This document shows, piece by piece, positions 28,439-40,979 of a stretch of 64,000 nucleotides of DNA (within the stretch, counting starts at the first letter, position 1; each line of letters begins with the position of its first letter). The stretch lies in assembly GCF_007833795.1 (NCBI RefSeq), contig NZ_CP032702.1, positions 2,542,001 to 2,606,000 of the forward strand, in the 5' to 3' direction. The translations under genes were made by a program, and so were the position numbers. This DNA comes from Candidatus Pantoea soli (lineage in GTDB: Bacteria; Pseudomonadota; Gammaproteobacteria; Enterobacterales; Enterobacteriaceae). The notes under the pieces were generated by a model. The model searched no databases and had not been told where the DNA came from. It saw only the letters and a program-made list of their open reading frames with translations.

Positions 28439-28455
28439 AACAAGTCCGATCAGCC
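28439..28455. promoter_or_regulatory. FadR activator site of fabB
   Basis: AACAAGTCCGATCAGCC matches the FadR consensus AACTGGTCNGACCAGTT at 11 of 16 defined positions and lies directly beside the FabR site. In E. coli FadR activates fabB from such a site. Confidence 0.6.
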
Positions 28456-28531
28456 ATTTCCCTTTGTAAATTTGCGTCATGTGACGCCACTCGCTAAAAT
28501 CGCGCCACTGCCTGAAAAATGAGCCTTTCCC

Positions 28532-30544
28532 GTGAAGTTAACCCCGGTCGAACACGCGCAATTAACCTGGAATGATCAGGGTACACCTGTTTCCCGAGCA
28601 TTCGATGATGTCTATTTCTCCAACGATAACGGGCTGGAGGAGACGCGTTATGTGTTCCTCAACGGTAACCAGCTGCCGGCGCGTTTTGACACGCACCCGC
28701 GCGATCTGTTTATCGTCGCCGAAAGCGGATTCGGCACCGGCCTGAACTTTCTGACGCTGTGGCAGGCTTTTGACCGCTTCTGTGCCGCCCACCCCACCGC
28801 CACGCTGCAGCGCCTGCACTTTATCAGCTGCGAAAAATACCCGCTGACGCAGGCTGACCTGGTGGCCGCACACGCGCGCTGGCCGGAGCTGGCCCCGTGG
28901 GCTGAGCAGCTGCAGCAGCAGTGGCCCGCCGCGCTGCCTGGCTGTCAGCGCCTGCTGTTTAACCAGGGTAAAGTTACGCTGGACCTGTGGCTGGGTGATA
29001 TTAACGCGCTAATTGATACCTTTGATGACAGTCTGCACGCGCAGGCTGATGCCTGGTTCCTTGACGGCTTCGCCCCGGCAAAAAACCCGGAAATGTGGAC
29101 GCCGGCGCTGTTCGCGGCGATGGCCCGGATGACGCGGCCGGGCGGCACGCTGGCGACCTTTACCTCTGCCGGCTTTGTGCGCCGTGGCCTGCAGGAAGCC
29201 GGTTTCAGCATGATGAAAACCAAAGGCTTTGGCCACAAGCGCGACATGCTCACTGGCGTAATGGCACAGACGCTGGTGACACCGCCTCGTCACCCCTGGT
29301 ATGCGCGTCCGCCAGCCGACAGCCAGGAGGTGGCGCTGGTGGGTGGCGGTATTGCCAGCGCGATGCTGGCGCTGGCGCTGCTGCGCCGCGGCTGGCGGGT
29401 GACACTCTACTGCGCCGATGACGCACCGGCACTCGGCGCTTCCGGTAACCGTCAGGGCGCGCTCTATCCCCTGCTCAATCAGCACGATCCGGCGCTGGCG
29501 ACCTTCTTCCCGGCCGCATTCAGCTTTGCGCGCCGCCTCTATGATCAGCTGCCGGTGCCGTTTGAGCATCGCTGGAGCGGCGTGCTGCAGCTGGGCTGGG
29601 ATGATAAAAGCGCCGCAAAAATTGCCCGCATGCTGGAGATGGGGTTGCCGGAGGCGATTGCGTATGGCGTTACGCCGCAGCAGGCAGAACAGCTGGCTGG
29701 CGTGCCGCTGGGGGCGGGCGGGATTTTCTATCCGCAGGGTGGCTGGCTCTCGCCGTCTCAGCTCACCAGCAACCTGCTGGAGCATGCGCAGTCACAGGGC
29801 CTGCGCGTGCACTGGCTGCATCGCGTTACGCAACTGACGCCGCAGCCACAGGGCTGGCAGCTGCAGTTTGCCGCCCAGCCTGCAGTGCAGCATGCGCAGG
29901 TGGTGCTGGCTAACGGCCATGCACTGCTGGATCTGGCGCAGACGCAGACGCTGCCAGCATATGCCGTGGCGGGACAGGTCAGCCATGTCCCCTCGCGTGC
30001 GACGCTCAGCCAGCTGAAAACCGTGCTCTGCTACGACGGTTACCTGACGCCGGTCAGCGAGGATTTTGGCACGCACTGCATCGGCGCCAGCTACCATCGT
30101 GGCGAGACCGATACCACCTGGCGCAGCGACGATCAGCAGCAAAACCGTCAGCGGCTGATCGATTGTCTGCCCGACGCAGACTGGCCGCAGCAGGTGGATG
30201 TCAGCGACGGTGAGGCGCGCACCGGGGTGCGTTGCGCCTCGCGCGATCACCTGCCGATGAGCGGCAGCGTGCCGGACTATGCCGCGACGCTGGCGCAATA
30301 CGCCGATCTGCCGCAACAGCGCGCGGCGGGCGCAGAAATTGCCGCTGCGCCGGTATTTCCGGGGCTGTTTGTGCTGGGTGCGCTGGGATCGCGCGGTCTG
30401 TGCAGCGCGCCGCTGACGGCAGAGGTGCTGGCCGCCCAGCTGAGCGGCGAACCGCAGCCGCTGGATGCCACTACCCTGGCGGCGCTGAATCCTAACCGCT
30501 ACTGGGTGCGTAAACTGCTGAAGGGAAAAAAGGCGGGAGACTAA
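28532..30544 (+). CDS. mnmC: tRNA 5-methylaminomethyl-2-thiouridine bifunctional enzyme MnmC
   Basis: Two-domain enzyme completing mnm5s2U34 of tRNA. The N-terminal SAM-dependent methyltransferase covers about residues 1-240 ([33 protein letters not shown]), and the C-terminal FAD-dependent oxidoreductase begins near 265 ([19 protein letters not shown]). It has 670 residues. The start is a GTG at 28532, and the frame aligns with E. coli from the first residues. It is divergent from fabB. Confidence 0.95.
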   Translation: MKLTPVEHAQLTWNDQGTPVSRAFDDVYFSNDNGLEETRYVFLNGNQLPARFDTHPRDLFIVAESGFGTGLNFLTLWQAFDRFCAAHPTATLQRLHFISCEKYPLTQADLVAAHARWPELAPWAEQLQQQWPAALPGCQRLLFNQGKVTLDLWLGDINALIDTFDDSLHAQADAWFLDGFAPAKNPEMWTPALFAAMARMTRPGGTLATFTSAGFVRRGLQEAGFSMMKTKGFGHKRDMLTGVMAQTLVTPPRHPWYARPPADSQEVALVGGGIASAMLALALLRRGWRVTLYCADDAPALGASGNRQGALYPLLNQHDPALATFFPAAFSFARRLYDQLPVPFEHRWSGVLQLGWDDKSAAKIARMLEMGLPEAIAYGVTPQQAEQLAGVPLGAGGIFYPQGGWLSPSQLTSNLLEHAQSQGLRVHWLHRVTQLTPQPQGWQLQFAAQPAVQHAQVVLANGHALLDLAQTQTLPAYAVAGQVSHVPSRATLSQLKTVLCYDGYLTPVSEDFGTHCIGASYHRGETDTTWRSDDQQQNRQRLIDCLPDADWPQQVDVSDGEARTGVRCASRDHLPMSGSVPDYAATLAQYADLPQQRAAGAEIAAAPVFPGLFVLGALGSRGLCSAPLTAEVLAAQLSGEPQPLDATTLAALNPNRYWVRKLLKGKKAGD

Positions 30545-30553
30545 GCAAAAGCC

Positions 30554-30577
30554 AACGGGGCACCCTTGCGCCCCGTT
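30554..30577 (-). terminator. Terminator of the epmC-yfcL operon
   Basis: AACGGGGC and GCCCCGTT form a perfect 8-bp stem between the convergent mnmC and yfcL. On the minus strand it is followed by GGCTTTTGC, so it mainly serves yfcL; on the plus strand there is no T-run. Confidence 0.65.
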
Positions 30578-30580
30578 CAG

Positions 30581-30862
30581 TCAGGCTGGCTGACGGGCCT
30601 GCTGGAACAGGTTGTCCCACATGCCAACCACCAGCGCCTGGTCGCGTGGCGACAGCTCGCCGGCGGCAATGGCGTTTTGCAGGCTGTTTGACACGTGAAT
30701 CTGCAGCGCTTCCGGCGTGTGCTCGCCGCGCTGCTCGATTTCCGCCACCGCCAGCGTCAGGTGCCCGCGCAGATAACCGCTGGCAAACAGTTCGTCGTCG
30801 CTGGCGTGTTCGACCATATCGTCAATCAGGGCCAGAATGCGGGACTCGAATTCTACGATCAT
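30581..30862 (-). CDS. yfcL: YfcL family protein
   Basis: Small soluble protein of 93 residues, rich in acidic residues, matching E. coli YfcL in size and position between mnmC and epmC. No catalytic motif is visible and the function is unknown. The start codon follows AGGATAAAGAGAG, a plausible ribosome site. It lies 17 bp after epmC. Confidence 0.85.
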   Translation of the reverse strand: MIVEFESRILALIDDMVEHASDDELFASGYLRGHLTLAVAEIEQRGEHTPEALQIHVSNSLQNAIAAGELSPRDQALVVGMWDNLFQQARQPA

Positions 30863-30879
30863 CTCTCTTTATCCTTTCA

Positions 30880-31446
30880 TTATGCGCCGGCGAATCCGTG
30901 TTCTTCCGGCCACGGAAACTGTGCCGTTGTCAGAGGTAGCGTACCGTAATAGTCCGTTAACGCCGCAATAAAGCGCGCCGGACGTGCGGGAATGCCCTGC
31001 TCCAGATAGCTCATGACCTGAGCATGGACCTTACGCTGAAACGCAATGCGATCCGGCTCACACTCTCCGTCGAGATTGTCACAACTCACGTTGAAGGGGA
31101 AGCCTGCCGCCATGCAGAACAGCCACTCCAGCGCCTGTGGCTTGATCTCCACCGATTCAAACTGGCTTTGCGTTTGCGCATCGCGTCCGTCCGGGCAGTA
31201 CCAGTAACCAAAATCCACCAGCTTGCGCCGCGCTTCGCCGGCGATACACCAGTGCGAAATTTCATGCAGCGCGCTGGCGTAGAAACCGTGGGCAAACACC
31301 ACGCGGTTCCACGGCGATGACGCATCTGCCGGAAGATAAATCGGTTCATCCTCGCCTTTAATCAGGCGGGTCTGAAATTCCTCAGCAAAGCAGCCATCAA
31401 AAATCTCAATCAGCTGCTGATAGTGGTGTTCTGTACGCATGTTCAT
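30880..31446 (-). CDS. epmC: Elongation factor P hydroxylase EpmC
   Basis: Hydroxylates the beta-lysylated lysine of elongation factor P, the last step of the EpmA/EpmB/EpmC pathway. It has 188 residues, with a metal-binding HEISHW segment near residue 61 and the conserved FGYWYCPDGRDAQTQSQFE. A second ATG at 31440 is an alternative start; neither has a strong ribosome site. Confidence 0.92.
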   Translation of the reverse strand: MNMRTEHHYQQLIEIFDGCFAEEFQTRLIKGEDEPIYLPADASSPWNRVVFAHGFYASALHEISHWCIAGEARRKLVDFGYWYCPDGRDAQTQSQFESVEIKPQALEWLFCMAAGFPFNVSCDNLDGECEPDRIAFQRKVHAQVMSYLEQGIPARPARFIAALTDYYGTLPLTTAQFPWPEEHGFAGA

Positions 31447-31506
31447 TCTATCGTTAAAAAATCAGCGTCATTGTCGCACTGGCGACCGGTTTTGACGAGC
31501 GCCGGA

Positions 31507-32304
31507 TTACAGGGCGGCAAACCACGCCAGGATGACGCTGCCGTGACTGTCCCACAGCAGCTTCGCGCTCATCACTGCCGAGACGGTCACCACCATCGGG
31601 CGAATCAGCTTCTGACCGCGGCTCAGCACCAGCCGTGCGCCGAGACGCGCGCCGATGAAGGCCCCGCACAGCATGATGACGCCGGTGCCCCACACGACTT
31701 TGCCGCCAAACATAAAGAACAGCAGACTGGCGAAATTGGAGGTGAAATTCAGAATTTTGGCATGGGCCGTGGCCTTTGCCAGATTGAAGCCGCACAGGGT
31801 AACAAACGCCAGCGCATAGAACGAGCCGGCTCCCGGGCCAAAGAAGCCGTCATAGAAGCCCACGCAGCCCCCGCCAATAAGCGCAAAACCCGTCGCATGC
31901 AGACGCTGTTCGCGATCGGCTTCGCCCAGACGCGGCATCAGCAGGAACCACAGCCCGATGCTGATCAGCAGCAGCGGCAGGATCTGTCGCAGCACGTCAG
32001 CCTGAATGTGCTGGATCAGCAGCGTGCCTCCCATCGCGCCAATAAAGGTCATGGCGATATTCAGTCGCTGTTCACGCAGCTTCACTGCGCCGCGGCGCAC
32101 AAAATAGAGGCTGGCCGAGAAGGAGCCGCCCACCGACTGCAGTTTATTGGTCGCCAGCGCCTGCGCCGGCGAGAGGCCGGCCGCCAGCAGCGAAGGCACC
32201 GTGAGCAGACCGCCACCGCCGGCAATGGAGTCAATAAACGCCGCCAGCACTGCCACCACAAACAGCACGCCGATCACCAGCGGGCTGACCACAAAAAGGT
32301 CCAT
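31507..32304 (-). CDS. yfcA: TSUP-family membrane transporter YfcA
   Basis: Inner-membrane protein with about eight helices, 265 residues, of the sulfite exporter TauE/SafE family. The repeated motifs AFIDSIAGGGGLLTVPSLL and GFYDGFFGPGAGSF mark the two halves. The substrate is not established. It lies 8 bp after mepA in an aroC-mepA-yfcA run as in E. coli. Confidence 0.92.
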   Translation of the reverse strand: MDLFVVSPLVIGVLFVVAVLAAFIDSIAGGGGLLTVPSLLAAGLSPAQALATNKLQSVGGSFSASLYFVRRGAVKLREQRLNIAMTFIGAMGGTLLIQHIQADVLRQILPLLLISIGLWFLLMPRLGEADREQRLHATGFALIGGGCVGFYDGFFGPGAGSFYALAFVTLCGFNLAKATAHAKILNFTSNFASLLFFMFGGKVVWGTGVIMLCGAFIGARLGARLVLSRGQKLIRPMVVTVSAVMSAKLLWDSHGSVILAWFAAL

Positions 32305-32312
32305 TCAGCTTC

Positions 32313-33140
32313 CTACAAAAGATGCTTGTCCAGTAAGGCCTGGCAGGAAGGCGGCAACGGCGGTGGCGTTTTCTTCACCAGCGGCGTGCTGCCTGGTTTT
32401 TTCGGCAGGAACCAGCTTTCCAGCTCAGCGCCGCAGCCGTCGCCCGGCGGTGGCGGTGCCTGATCTTCACACTCCAGGCTGTCCGGCGGGCAGCGCAGCC
32501 GCACATGCATGTGGGCGCGGTGTGCAAACCACGGGCGCACTTTATTCAGCCAGGCGCGATCGCTGCCGGCATCCGCGCACAGCTGCTTTTTAATCGCAGG
32601 ATTCACGAAGATGCGGGTGACATCACTGTCTTTCGCCGCCAGTTTGATCAGGCTGTCAATCTGCGGCTGCCAGTGACGCGCAATCACCTGCCGATCGTCC
32701 GGCGCCACCAGATCCAGCGGCTGCGGCTTCAGCAGCTGCTGCGCGGTCCAGCGGGTTTGCGGCAGCTGCAGCCAGATATCCACATCCAGACCCGTCTGAT
32801 GGCTGGCGTGTCCGCTGCTGAAGCGTCCGCCGGCTGCCATCCCCATATCACCAATCAGCACCTGCCCCAGCTGCAGCTGGTGCACCTGGGTGCTCAGTCG
32901 CTGGATAAAGGCGATCAGATCGGGATGACCGTAATAGCGGCGCTGATCCTGACGCATAACCTGGTAATGGGGAGAATTGAGCGGCAGCTGGCGGGCACCC
33001 ACAATACAGCCATTGGCGAAACCGCCGATGGACTGCGGACTGCCGGCAATGGGCTGCTGAATCTGCTGCCACGGTGTTGCCGCGACGGCGGCCGCGCTGC
33101 AGATCAGCGCGGCAAAAAGGAGAGACAGACGGCGCATCAT
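32313..33140 (-). CDS. mepA: Penicillin-insensitive murein endopeptidase MepA
   Basis: Periplasmic LAS-type metallopeptidase that cuts D-Ala-mDAP cross-links in peptidoglycan. It has 275 residues with an N-terminal signal peptide (cleavage near AAAVAA). The zinc ligands lie in [15 protein letters not shown] and in [10 protein letters not shown]. The Cys pairs near the C-terminus are typical of the family. It lies 5 bp after aroC. Confidence 0.95.
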   Translation of the reverse strand: MMRRLSLLFAALICSAAAVAATPWQQIQQPIAGSPQSIGGFANGCIVGARQLPLNSPHYQVMRQDQRRYYGHPDLIAFIQRLSTQVHQLQLGQVLIGDMGMAAGGRFSSGHASHQTGLDVDIWLQLPQTRWTAQQLLKPQPLDLVAPDDRQVIARHWQPQIDSLIKLAAKDSDVTRIFVNPAIKKQLCADAGSDRAWLNKVRPWFAHRAHMHVRLRCPPDSLECEDQAPPPPGDGCGAELESWFLPKKPGSTPLVKKTPPPLPPSCQALLDKHLL

Positions 33141-33145
33141 GCGGC

Positions 33146-34231
33146 TTACCAGCGCGGTACGTTGCTGTGCACGTCCGCGTTTTGTCCGCGCTGACGCAGC
33201 AGGTGATCCATCAGCACAATGGCCATCATCGCTTCGGCAATGGGCACTGCGCGGATTCCGACGCAGGGATCGTGGCGGCCTTTGGTGATCATCTCAACCT
33301 CTTCGCCCGCCCGGGTAATGGTTTTCCCCGGCACGGTGATGCTGGAGGTGGGTTTCATCGCCAGATTGGCGCTGATGGTCTGTCCGCTGCTGATGCCACC
33401 GAGAATGCCGCCCGCGTGGTTGCTCTGGAAGCCGTCCGCCCGGATCTCATCGCGGTGTTCACTGCCGCGCTGGTTGATCACCGCAAAACCATCGCCAATC
33501 TCCACGCCTTTCACGGCGTTAATGCTCATCAGCGCGTGTGCCAGATCGGCATCCAGGCGGTCAAACACCGGTTCACCCAGGCCCGGCGGCACGTTTTCCG
33601 CCACAACCGTGACCTTCGCGCCGATGGAGTCGCCCTCTTTTTTCAGCGCGCGCATCAGTTCGTCCAGCGCCTCCAGCTTTGACGCATCCGGGCAGAAGAA
33701 CGGGTTGTCTTCAACGATGCTCCAGTCTTTCAGCTCGCAGGCCACGTCGCCGATTTGCGCCAGATAGCCGCGCACCACGATGCCGTGTTGCATCTGCAGA
33801 TACTTTTTCGCAATCGCACCGGCAGCCACCCGCATGGCGGTTTCACGCGCCGACGAGCGCCCGCCGCCGCGATAGTCACGCATGCCGTACTTCTGCTCGT
33901 AGGTGTAATCAGCATGGCCGGGACGAAACAGATCCTTGATCGCGCTGTAATCCTGCGAACGCTGATCGGTATTTTCAATCAGCAGGCCGATGGAGGTGCC
34001 GGTGGTCACGCCGTCAAACACGCCGGACAAAATTTTCACCTGATCCGGCTCGCGGCGCTGGGTGGTATAGCGCGAGGTGCCGGGGCGGCGGCGATCGAGA
34101 TCGTGCTGAATGTCGGCTTCGGTCAGCGGAATGCCGGGCGGCACCCCGTCAACAATACAGCCGAGCGCAATACCGTGCGACTCGCCAAAGGTGGTTACGC
34201 GAAAAAGTTGTCCAATGCTGTTTCCGGCCAT
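33146..34231 (-). CDS. aroC: Chorismate synthase AroC
   Basis: Last step of the shikimate pathway, using reduced FMN. From the ATG at 34231 ([20 protein letters not shown]) it has 361 residues, equal to E. coli; the frame is open another 30 bp upstream but homology begins here. The signatures [14 protein letters not shown] and [17 protein letters not shown] are intact. It lies 48 bp after prmB. Confidence 0.97.
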   Translation of the reverse strand: MAGNSIGQLFRVTTFGESHGIALGCIVDGVPPGIPLTEADIQHDLDRRRPGTSRYTTQRREPDQVKILSGVFDGVTTGTSIGLLIENTDQRSQDYSAIKDLFRPGHADYTYEQKYGMRDYRGGGRSSARETAMRVAAGAIAKKYLQMQHGIVVRGYLAQIGDVACELKDWSIVEDNPFFCPDASKLEALDELMRALKKEGDSIGAKVTVVAENVPPGLGEPVFDRLDADLAHALMSINAVKGVEIGDGFAVINQRGSEHRDEIRADGFQSNHAGGILGGISSGQTISANLAMKPTSSITVPGKTITRAGEEVEMITKGRHDPCVGIRAVPIAEAMMAIVLMDHLLRQRGQNADVHSNVPRW

Positions 34232-34279
34232 GGTAATTCCTTGTTGCGATGTTGCGGGCAAGCGCTCGCCCGCTGTTTT

Positions 34280-35212
34280 TTAGTCTTTATAAAAGGAGAA
34301 GTGATGCTGTGCTGCGACGATCTGATCGCGCGTCAGCATGAAGACGCCATCGCCGCCGTTATCGAACTCCAGCCAGGTAAAGGGGACATCCGGATACTGT
34401 TCCATCATGTGCACCATACTGTTGCCGACTTCGCAAATCAGTACGCCCTGCTCGCTGAGGTAATCCGGCGCGCAGGCGAGGATGCGACGCACCAGCTTCA
34501 GGCCATCGCTGCCCGCCGCCAGGCCCAGTTCCGGCTCGTGGCGATACTCGTTCGGCAGGTCATCCATATCTTCCGCATCCACGTACGGCGGATTGGTGAC
34601 AATCAGGTCATACTTCACCTGCGGCAGGTTACGGAACAGATCCGCGCGGATTGGCGTGACGTGATGCAGCAGGCCGTGCTCTTCAATGTTTTGCTCAGCC
34701 ACTGCCAGCGCATCGGCAGAGATATCCACGGCGTCCACTTCCGCTTCCGGGAAGGCATAGGCGCAGGCGATGGCAATACAGCCGCTGCCGGTGCACATAT
34801 CAAGGATATGGTGTGGCTGCTGGCTGAGCAGGCCGGAAAAGCGATTTTCTATCAGCTCGCCAATCGGCGAGCGTGGCACCAGCACGCGCTCGTCGACGTA
34901 GAACTCATGGCCGCAGAACCAGGCTTTGTTGGTGAGATAGGCCACCGGAATGCGCTCATTCACGCGACGAATCACGCGCTCCACGATACGGTGACGTTCG
35001 CTGGCGGTCAGGCGCGCGTGGCGCATATCTTCCGGAATATCCAGCGGCAGCCATAACGTCGGCAGAACCAGTTGAACCGCTTCGTCCCAGGGGTTGTCCG
35101 TGCCGTGGCCGTACCAGATGCCTGCCGCGGAAAAACGGCTTACTGCCCAGCGCAGCATGTCCTGAATGGTGTGCAGCTCGTTCACTGCCTCATCGACGAA
35201 AATCTTGTCCAC
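34280..35212 (-). CDS. prmB: 50S ribosomal protein L3 glutamine methyltransferase PrmB
   Basis: Methylates a glutamine of ribosomal protein L3. The frame is open far upstream, but homology with E. coli PrmB begins at a GTG at 35212 (read as M in [13 protein letters not shown]), giving 310 residues as in E. coli. The SAM-binding [10 protein letters not shown] lies at 138-147 and the catalytic NPPY at 207-210. It is divergent from smrB. Confidence 0.95.
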   Translation of the reverse strand: MDKIFVDEAVNELHTIQDMLRWAVSRFSAAGIWYGHGTDNPWDEAVQLVLPTLWLPLDIPEDMRHARLTASERHRIVERVIRRVNERIPVAYLTNKAWFCGHEFYVDERVLVPRSPIGELIENRFSGLLSQQPHHILDMCTGSGCIAIACAYAFPEAEVDAVDISADALAVAEQNIEEHGLLHHVTPIRADLFRNLPQVKYDLIVTNPPYVDAEDMDDLPNEYRHEPELGLAAGSDGLKLVRRILACAPDYLSEQGVLICEVGNSMVHMMEQYPDVPFTWLEFDNGGDGVFMLTRDQIVAAQHHFSFYKD

Positions 35213-35367
35213 GTAGCCCTCCGCAGGCCATAAAATCAATCGGCCGATAGTGTGCCATGAAGCCGGGCAGAATTCAGCGCAGCGAGGTGAAAAAGCTGAC
35301 ATTTGTTGACGCTTAGCGTTAAGGTAGAGGCCATTCACTCCAGCCATTTCCGACAATTCGCCAGGAC

Positions 35368-35916
35368 ATGAGTAAAAAGACGCCGCTAAGCCAGGACGAT
35401 CAGGCGCTGTTCCGTCAGTTAATGACAGGCACGCGTAAGCTGAAACAGGACACCATCGTGCATAAACCGACGGTGAAAACCCGCGAAGTGCCACTGAAAC
35501 GGCTGCTCTCTGAGCAGGCCGATAACAGCCATTATTTTTCTGATGAGTTCCAGCCGCTGCTCTCCAGCGACGGGCCAACGCGCTACGTGCGTGCGGATGT
35601 CAGCCATTACGAACTGAAAAAGCTGCGGCGCGGCGATTATACGCCGGAGATTTTTCTCGACCTGCACGGGCTGACCCAGATGCAGGCCAAGCAGGAGCTG
35701 GGTGCGCTGATTGCCGCCTGCCGCCGCGAGCATATCTTCTGTGCCAGCGTAATGACCGGCCACGGCAAACACATTCTTAAGCAGCAAACGCCACTGTGGC
35801 TGGCGCAGCATCCGCACGTGATGGCGTTTCATCAGGCGCCAAAACTCTTTGGCGGGGATGCGGCGTTGCTGGTGCTGATTGAGATTGAAGAGTGGCAGCC
35901 GCCTGAATTGCCCTGA
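35368..35916 (+). CDS. smrB: Ribosome rescue endonuclease SmrB
   Basis: Cuts mRNA between collided ribosomes, allowing tmRNA rescue. It has 182 residues: an N-terminal helical extension for ribosome binding and a C-terminal Smr domain with [15 protein letters not shown] and the catalytic segment [11 protein letters not shown]. It is divergent from prmB with a 155-bp shared upstream region. Confidence 0.95.
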   Translation: MSKKTPLSQDDQALFRQLMTGTRKLKQDTIVHKPTVKTREVPLKRLLSEQADNSHYFSDEFQPLLSSDGPTRYVRADVSHYELKKLRRGDYTPEIFLDLHGLTQMQAKQELGALIAACRREHIFCASVMTGHGKHILKQQTPLWLAQHPHVMAFHQAPKLFGGDAALLVLIEIEEWQPPELP

Positions 35917-36038
35917 GTGATGGGAAGGCGTTGAGATTGAGCGGAAAAGAAGAGGAGATGTCCCCGGCAACGGCTGACGCCTGACCGGGGAGAGGAACGG
36001 CACGGTCCGCCGGTCGGCGGGACAGAGAGAACAGCGCG

Positions 36039-36521
36039 TTAAATGGCTTTTGCCAGCTTTGACGGACTTACCTGCCACGCCAGTTTGCCTTCACAGGCCT
36101 CAGCGTCAAAATCCACGCAGGCGATGGCGGAGGTCGCGAACATCGGGGGCGCTTCATGCGGGCAGAGCTCTGAAACCAGATACCCCACCAGCGGCAGATG
36201 TGAAATCACCAGCACGGCGTGGACGCCCTGAATAGCCAGCGCCTGTAAATGACAGGCCACCATGCCCGGATCGCCGCCTGGCGTCAGCTCCGGCAGCACT
36301 TCCTGCCCTTCCGGCAGTTTCAGTGCTTCGCGGACTGTGGCAAGGGTTTGCCCGGCGCGCAGATAAGGGCTGACCAGCACCTTATCAATCTCTGGCATCT
36401 TGCTGTTCAGCCAGCTCGCCATCTGGCGTGATTCGTCACAGCCGCAAAGCGTGAGAGGACGAACCGCATCGCTCGCTGCTTCCAGCGCTGCGTCGCCATG
36501 ACGCATGATAAAAACTTGCAT
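36039..36521 (-). CDS. sixA: Phosphohistidine phosphatase SixA
   Basis: Cytoplasmic histidine phosphatase of 160 residues, with the RHG motif in FIMRHGDAAL (catalytic His8). In E. coli it dephosphorylates the HPt domain of ArcB and the PTS-Ntr protein NPr. It lies between smrB and fadJ as in E. coli. The flanking gaps (35917-36038 and 36522-36716) show no further gene. Confidence 0.94.
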   Translation of the reverse strand: MQVFIMRHGDAALEAASDAVRPLTLCGCDESRQMASWLNSKMPEIDKVLVSPYLRAGQTLATVREALKLPEGQEVLPELTPGGDPGMVACHLQALAIQGVHAVLVISHLPLVGYLVSELCPHEAPPMFATSAIACVDFDAEACEGKLAWQVSPSKLAKAI

Positions 36522-36716
36522 AAAGCACCGCTGTTGTTAGTCGATATCGTCGGGTCACACAGTACCAGACGCTTCATTCTGCGAATGAACGCTGTGTTTT
36601 ACCGCAATGGCTTCAGTATAGTCAACCGGTTGTTTATTAAATAGGCACTTCTCAGAATGGTGCTGCGCAGCACGCTGCACAGCTGCCTTTCTAACCCGCT
36701 GAATCGCTGCGTCTAT

Positions 36717-38845
<2,129 letters not shown>

Positions 38846-38846
<1 letters not shown>

Positions 38847-40156
38847 TATTCGGCCTCCAGAACCATTGCCGTCCCCAATCCTCCGGCGGCGCAGGCTGTG
38901 ACCAGCCCCAGTCCGCCGCCGCGCCGCCGCAGTTCGTGCAGGGTTTGCGTGATCATACGCGCGCCGGTGGCCGCAAACGGGTGACCGTAAGCGATAGAGC
39001 CGCCCAGCACGTTAAAGCGCGCCTCGTCGACTTCCCCCAGCGCATGCGCGCGGTTGAGCACCTCACGCGCGAAGCGTTCGTCACGAAACATCTGCAGATT
39101 CGCCAGCGTTTGCGCAGCAAAGGCTTCATGCATATCAATCAGGGTTAATTCATTTAGCGTGATGCCGGCGCGCTCCAGCGCCAGCGGCGAGGCATACGCC
39201 GGGCCCAGCAGCATATCCTGCCGGACATCAATGGCGCTGAACGCGTAGCTGCGCAGATAGCCAAGCGGCGTCAGGCCCAGTTCCCGCGCCCGCCCTTCGC
39301 GCATCAGGATCACCGCTGCCGCGCCATCGGTGAGCGGCGTACTGTTGGCGGCGGTCACCGTACCGTGGCGGCGATCAAACGCCGGACGCAGGCGGGCGTA
39401 ATCCGCCGTGCTGGCGTTAAAGCGCACGTTATTATCCTGCTCAACCGGTGCTTTCCACGGCGGCACGAAGGCAGGCATCACCTCCTGCGCCAGCACGCCG
39501 GATTGCCAGGCCTGGGCGGCGCGCTGATGGGATCGCAGCGCCAGCGCATCCTGCTGCTCGCGCGTAATGCCGTAGGTCTTCGCCATCTGTTCTGCGGTAT
39601 CGCCCATGCGTAAGCCGGTGGAGTACTCGGCCACTGCGGGCGGCACGGGCAGCAGGTCACGCGGACGCAGGCGACGCAGAATCTGCACTTTTTTACTCAG
39701 GGTACGGGCTTTATTGAGATCGACCAGCGCGCGCGCCAGCGTTTTGCTCACGCCGATGGGTAACACAGAGGAGGAGTCCGCACCACCGGCAATACCGGCG
39801 TCAATGGTGCCCGCCATCAGGCTCTCCGCCACGTTGGCGACGGCCTGAAAACTGGTGGCGCAGGCGCGGCTGACGCTGTAGGCATCGGTATGTACGCTCA
39901 GCCCGCTGCTCAGCACAATTTCACGCGCGATATTGGGTGCCTCCGGCATCTGCACCACCTGACCGAACACCAGCTGGTCGATCACCGTGACCGGCAGTTC
40001 ACTGCGCGCCATCAGTTCGCTGATCAGCATGCGGCCCAGCTCCAGTGCTGGTATGCCGTGAAAATCGCTGGCCTGACGGGCAAACGGCGTACGGAGTCCG
40101 TGAGTGATGGCGATACGCTCGCCCTGACGCGTCAGCAGCGGCTGCGCTTTGCTCAT
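38846..40156 (-). CDS. fadI: 3-ketoacyl-CoA thiolase FadI
   Basis: Thiolase subunit of the FadIJ complex, 436 residues from the ATG at 40156, equal to E. coli. AGGTG lies six bases before this ATG; a GTG at 40165 also opens the frame but overlaps the ribosome site. The nucleophile Cys99 lies in [10 protein letters not shown], with the C-terminal [12 protein letters not shown] carrying the second catalytic Cys. A strong FadR site lies 40 bp upstream. Confidence 0.96.
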
Positions 40157-40195
40157 TGCATTCACCTGTAATTGACGACCTGAGCATCATTGCCC

Positions 40196-40212
40196 AACAG
40201 GTCTGACCTGAT
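40196..40212. promoter_or_regulatory. FadR operator of fadIJ
   Basis: AACAGGTCTGACCTGAT matches AACTGGTCNGACCAGTT at 13 of 16 defined positions. It lies 40 bp upstream of fadI, where FadR would repress until long-chain acyl-CoA accumulates. Confidence 0.8.
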
Positions 40213-40323
40213 CCACAGTGTTAACCAGGTGAGGCTAAGTCGCCAATAACAGAAGAAAAAAAGTGCGAGGAGAAACACGAAAATGGTGATGAGGCTGCCG
40301 CAACGCTGCCGGCAGCCGCGGGA

Positions 40324-40620
40324 TTAACGCAGGCCGAGCTGAAAAATCAGCGCTTCCGCCTGGCAGGAAAACCTGAATTCTGCCTGCAGACGCACGCCCG
40401 CCGCGTCCGGCTTAATAGCGGCATCAATAACACAGGGCTCTGATTCCACACTGCGCGCACGCGCCGTGAGCTGTTCCAGCATCGCGGCGGCGGCGGCGCG
40501 ATCGGCAAAGTGAGCCGACCAGCTGGCCGAGCAGTCGCTGTTATCCATAATGGTTCCGACATCCACACAGCAGCAGGCCGCGGTTTCATTTGCACTGCAT
40601 TTATTAATGGCATCAGTCAT
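40324..40620 (-). CDS. yfcZ: YfcZ/YiiS family protein
   Basis: Small Cys-rich protein, 98 residues from the ATG at 40620, which has CGGAG upstream. The segment ACCCVDVGTIMDNSDC and the C-terminal AEALIFQLGLR match E. coli YfcZ. Function is unknown. It lies between fadI and fadL on the fadI strand. Confidence 0.9.
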   Translation of the reverse strand: MTDAINKCSANETAACCCVDVGTIMDNSDCSASWSAHFADRAAAAAMLEQLTARARSVESEPCVIDAAIKPDAAGVRLQAEFRFSCQAEALIFQLGLR

Positions 40621-40853
40621 GATTTTCTCCGGACGCTTTTTCCGATCAGACACATCAGTTTCTGCAGCAAAGTGTACGCCGGTTGCGGCCTGGCGGCTAC
40701 GATACGCCGGCTAAGTGACGAATATCACAATAAAATTTGATCCAAAACAAATCTGACCCGGTATGCTGTTCGCGGAACGCAAAGATTTTGTTAAGCAGAT
40801 CTGATTTTATCGATCAAACCGGAAATATTTAAAAAACATTATTGCAACAAATA

Positions 40854-40870
40854 CACAGGTCGGACCTATA
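40854..40870. promoter_or_regulatory. FadR operator OI of fadL
   Basis: CACAGGTCGGACCTATA holds the perfect core GGTCNGACC of the FadR site. The region 40621-40979 contains no gene; besides this site and the next one it shows only A/T-rich promoter-like sequence. Confidence 0.75.
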
Positions 40871-40877
40871 CTCGTCG

Positions 40878-40894
40878 CACTGGTCTGATATGTG
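40878..40894. promoter_or_regulatory. FadR operator OII of fadL
   Basis: CACTGGTCTGATATGTG matches the left half of the FadR consensus fully, with a weaker right half. Its centre is 24 bp from the first site, so fadL has two tandem operators as in E. coli. Confidence 0.6.
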
Positions 40895-40979
40895 TGATTG
40901 CCGTCAGTCCCTACAATCCGCCGTCCTTTGTTACGCGACGTAACTACGTTTAATAATAAATTCAGATGAGGTTGTGGTC

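Noticed and set aside
35213..35578. Upstream extension of the prmB reading frame
   Set aside because: It crosses the divergent smrB start; E. coli PrmB aligns from the GTG at 35212.
36522..36716. Gap between sixA and fadJ as a possible small RNA locus
   Set aside because: No terminator with a T-run and no convincing promoter pair was visible.
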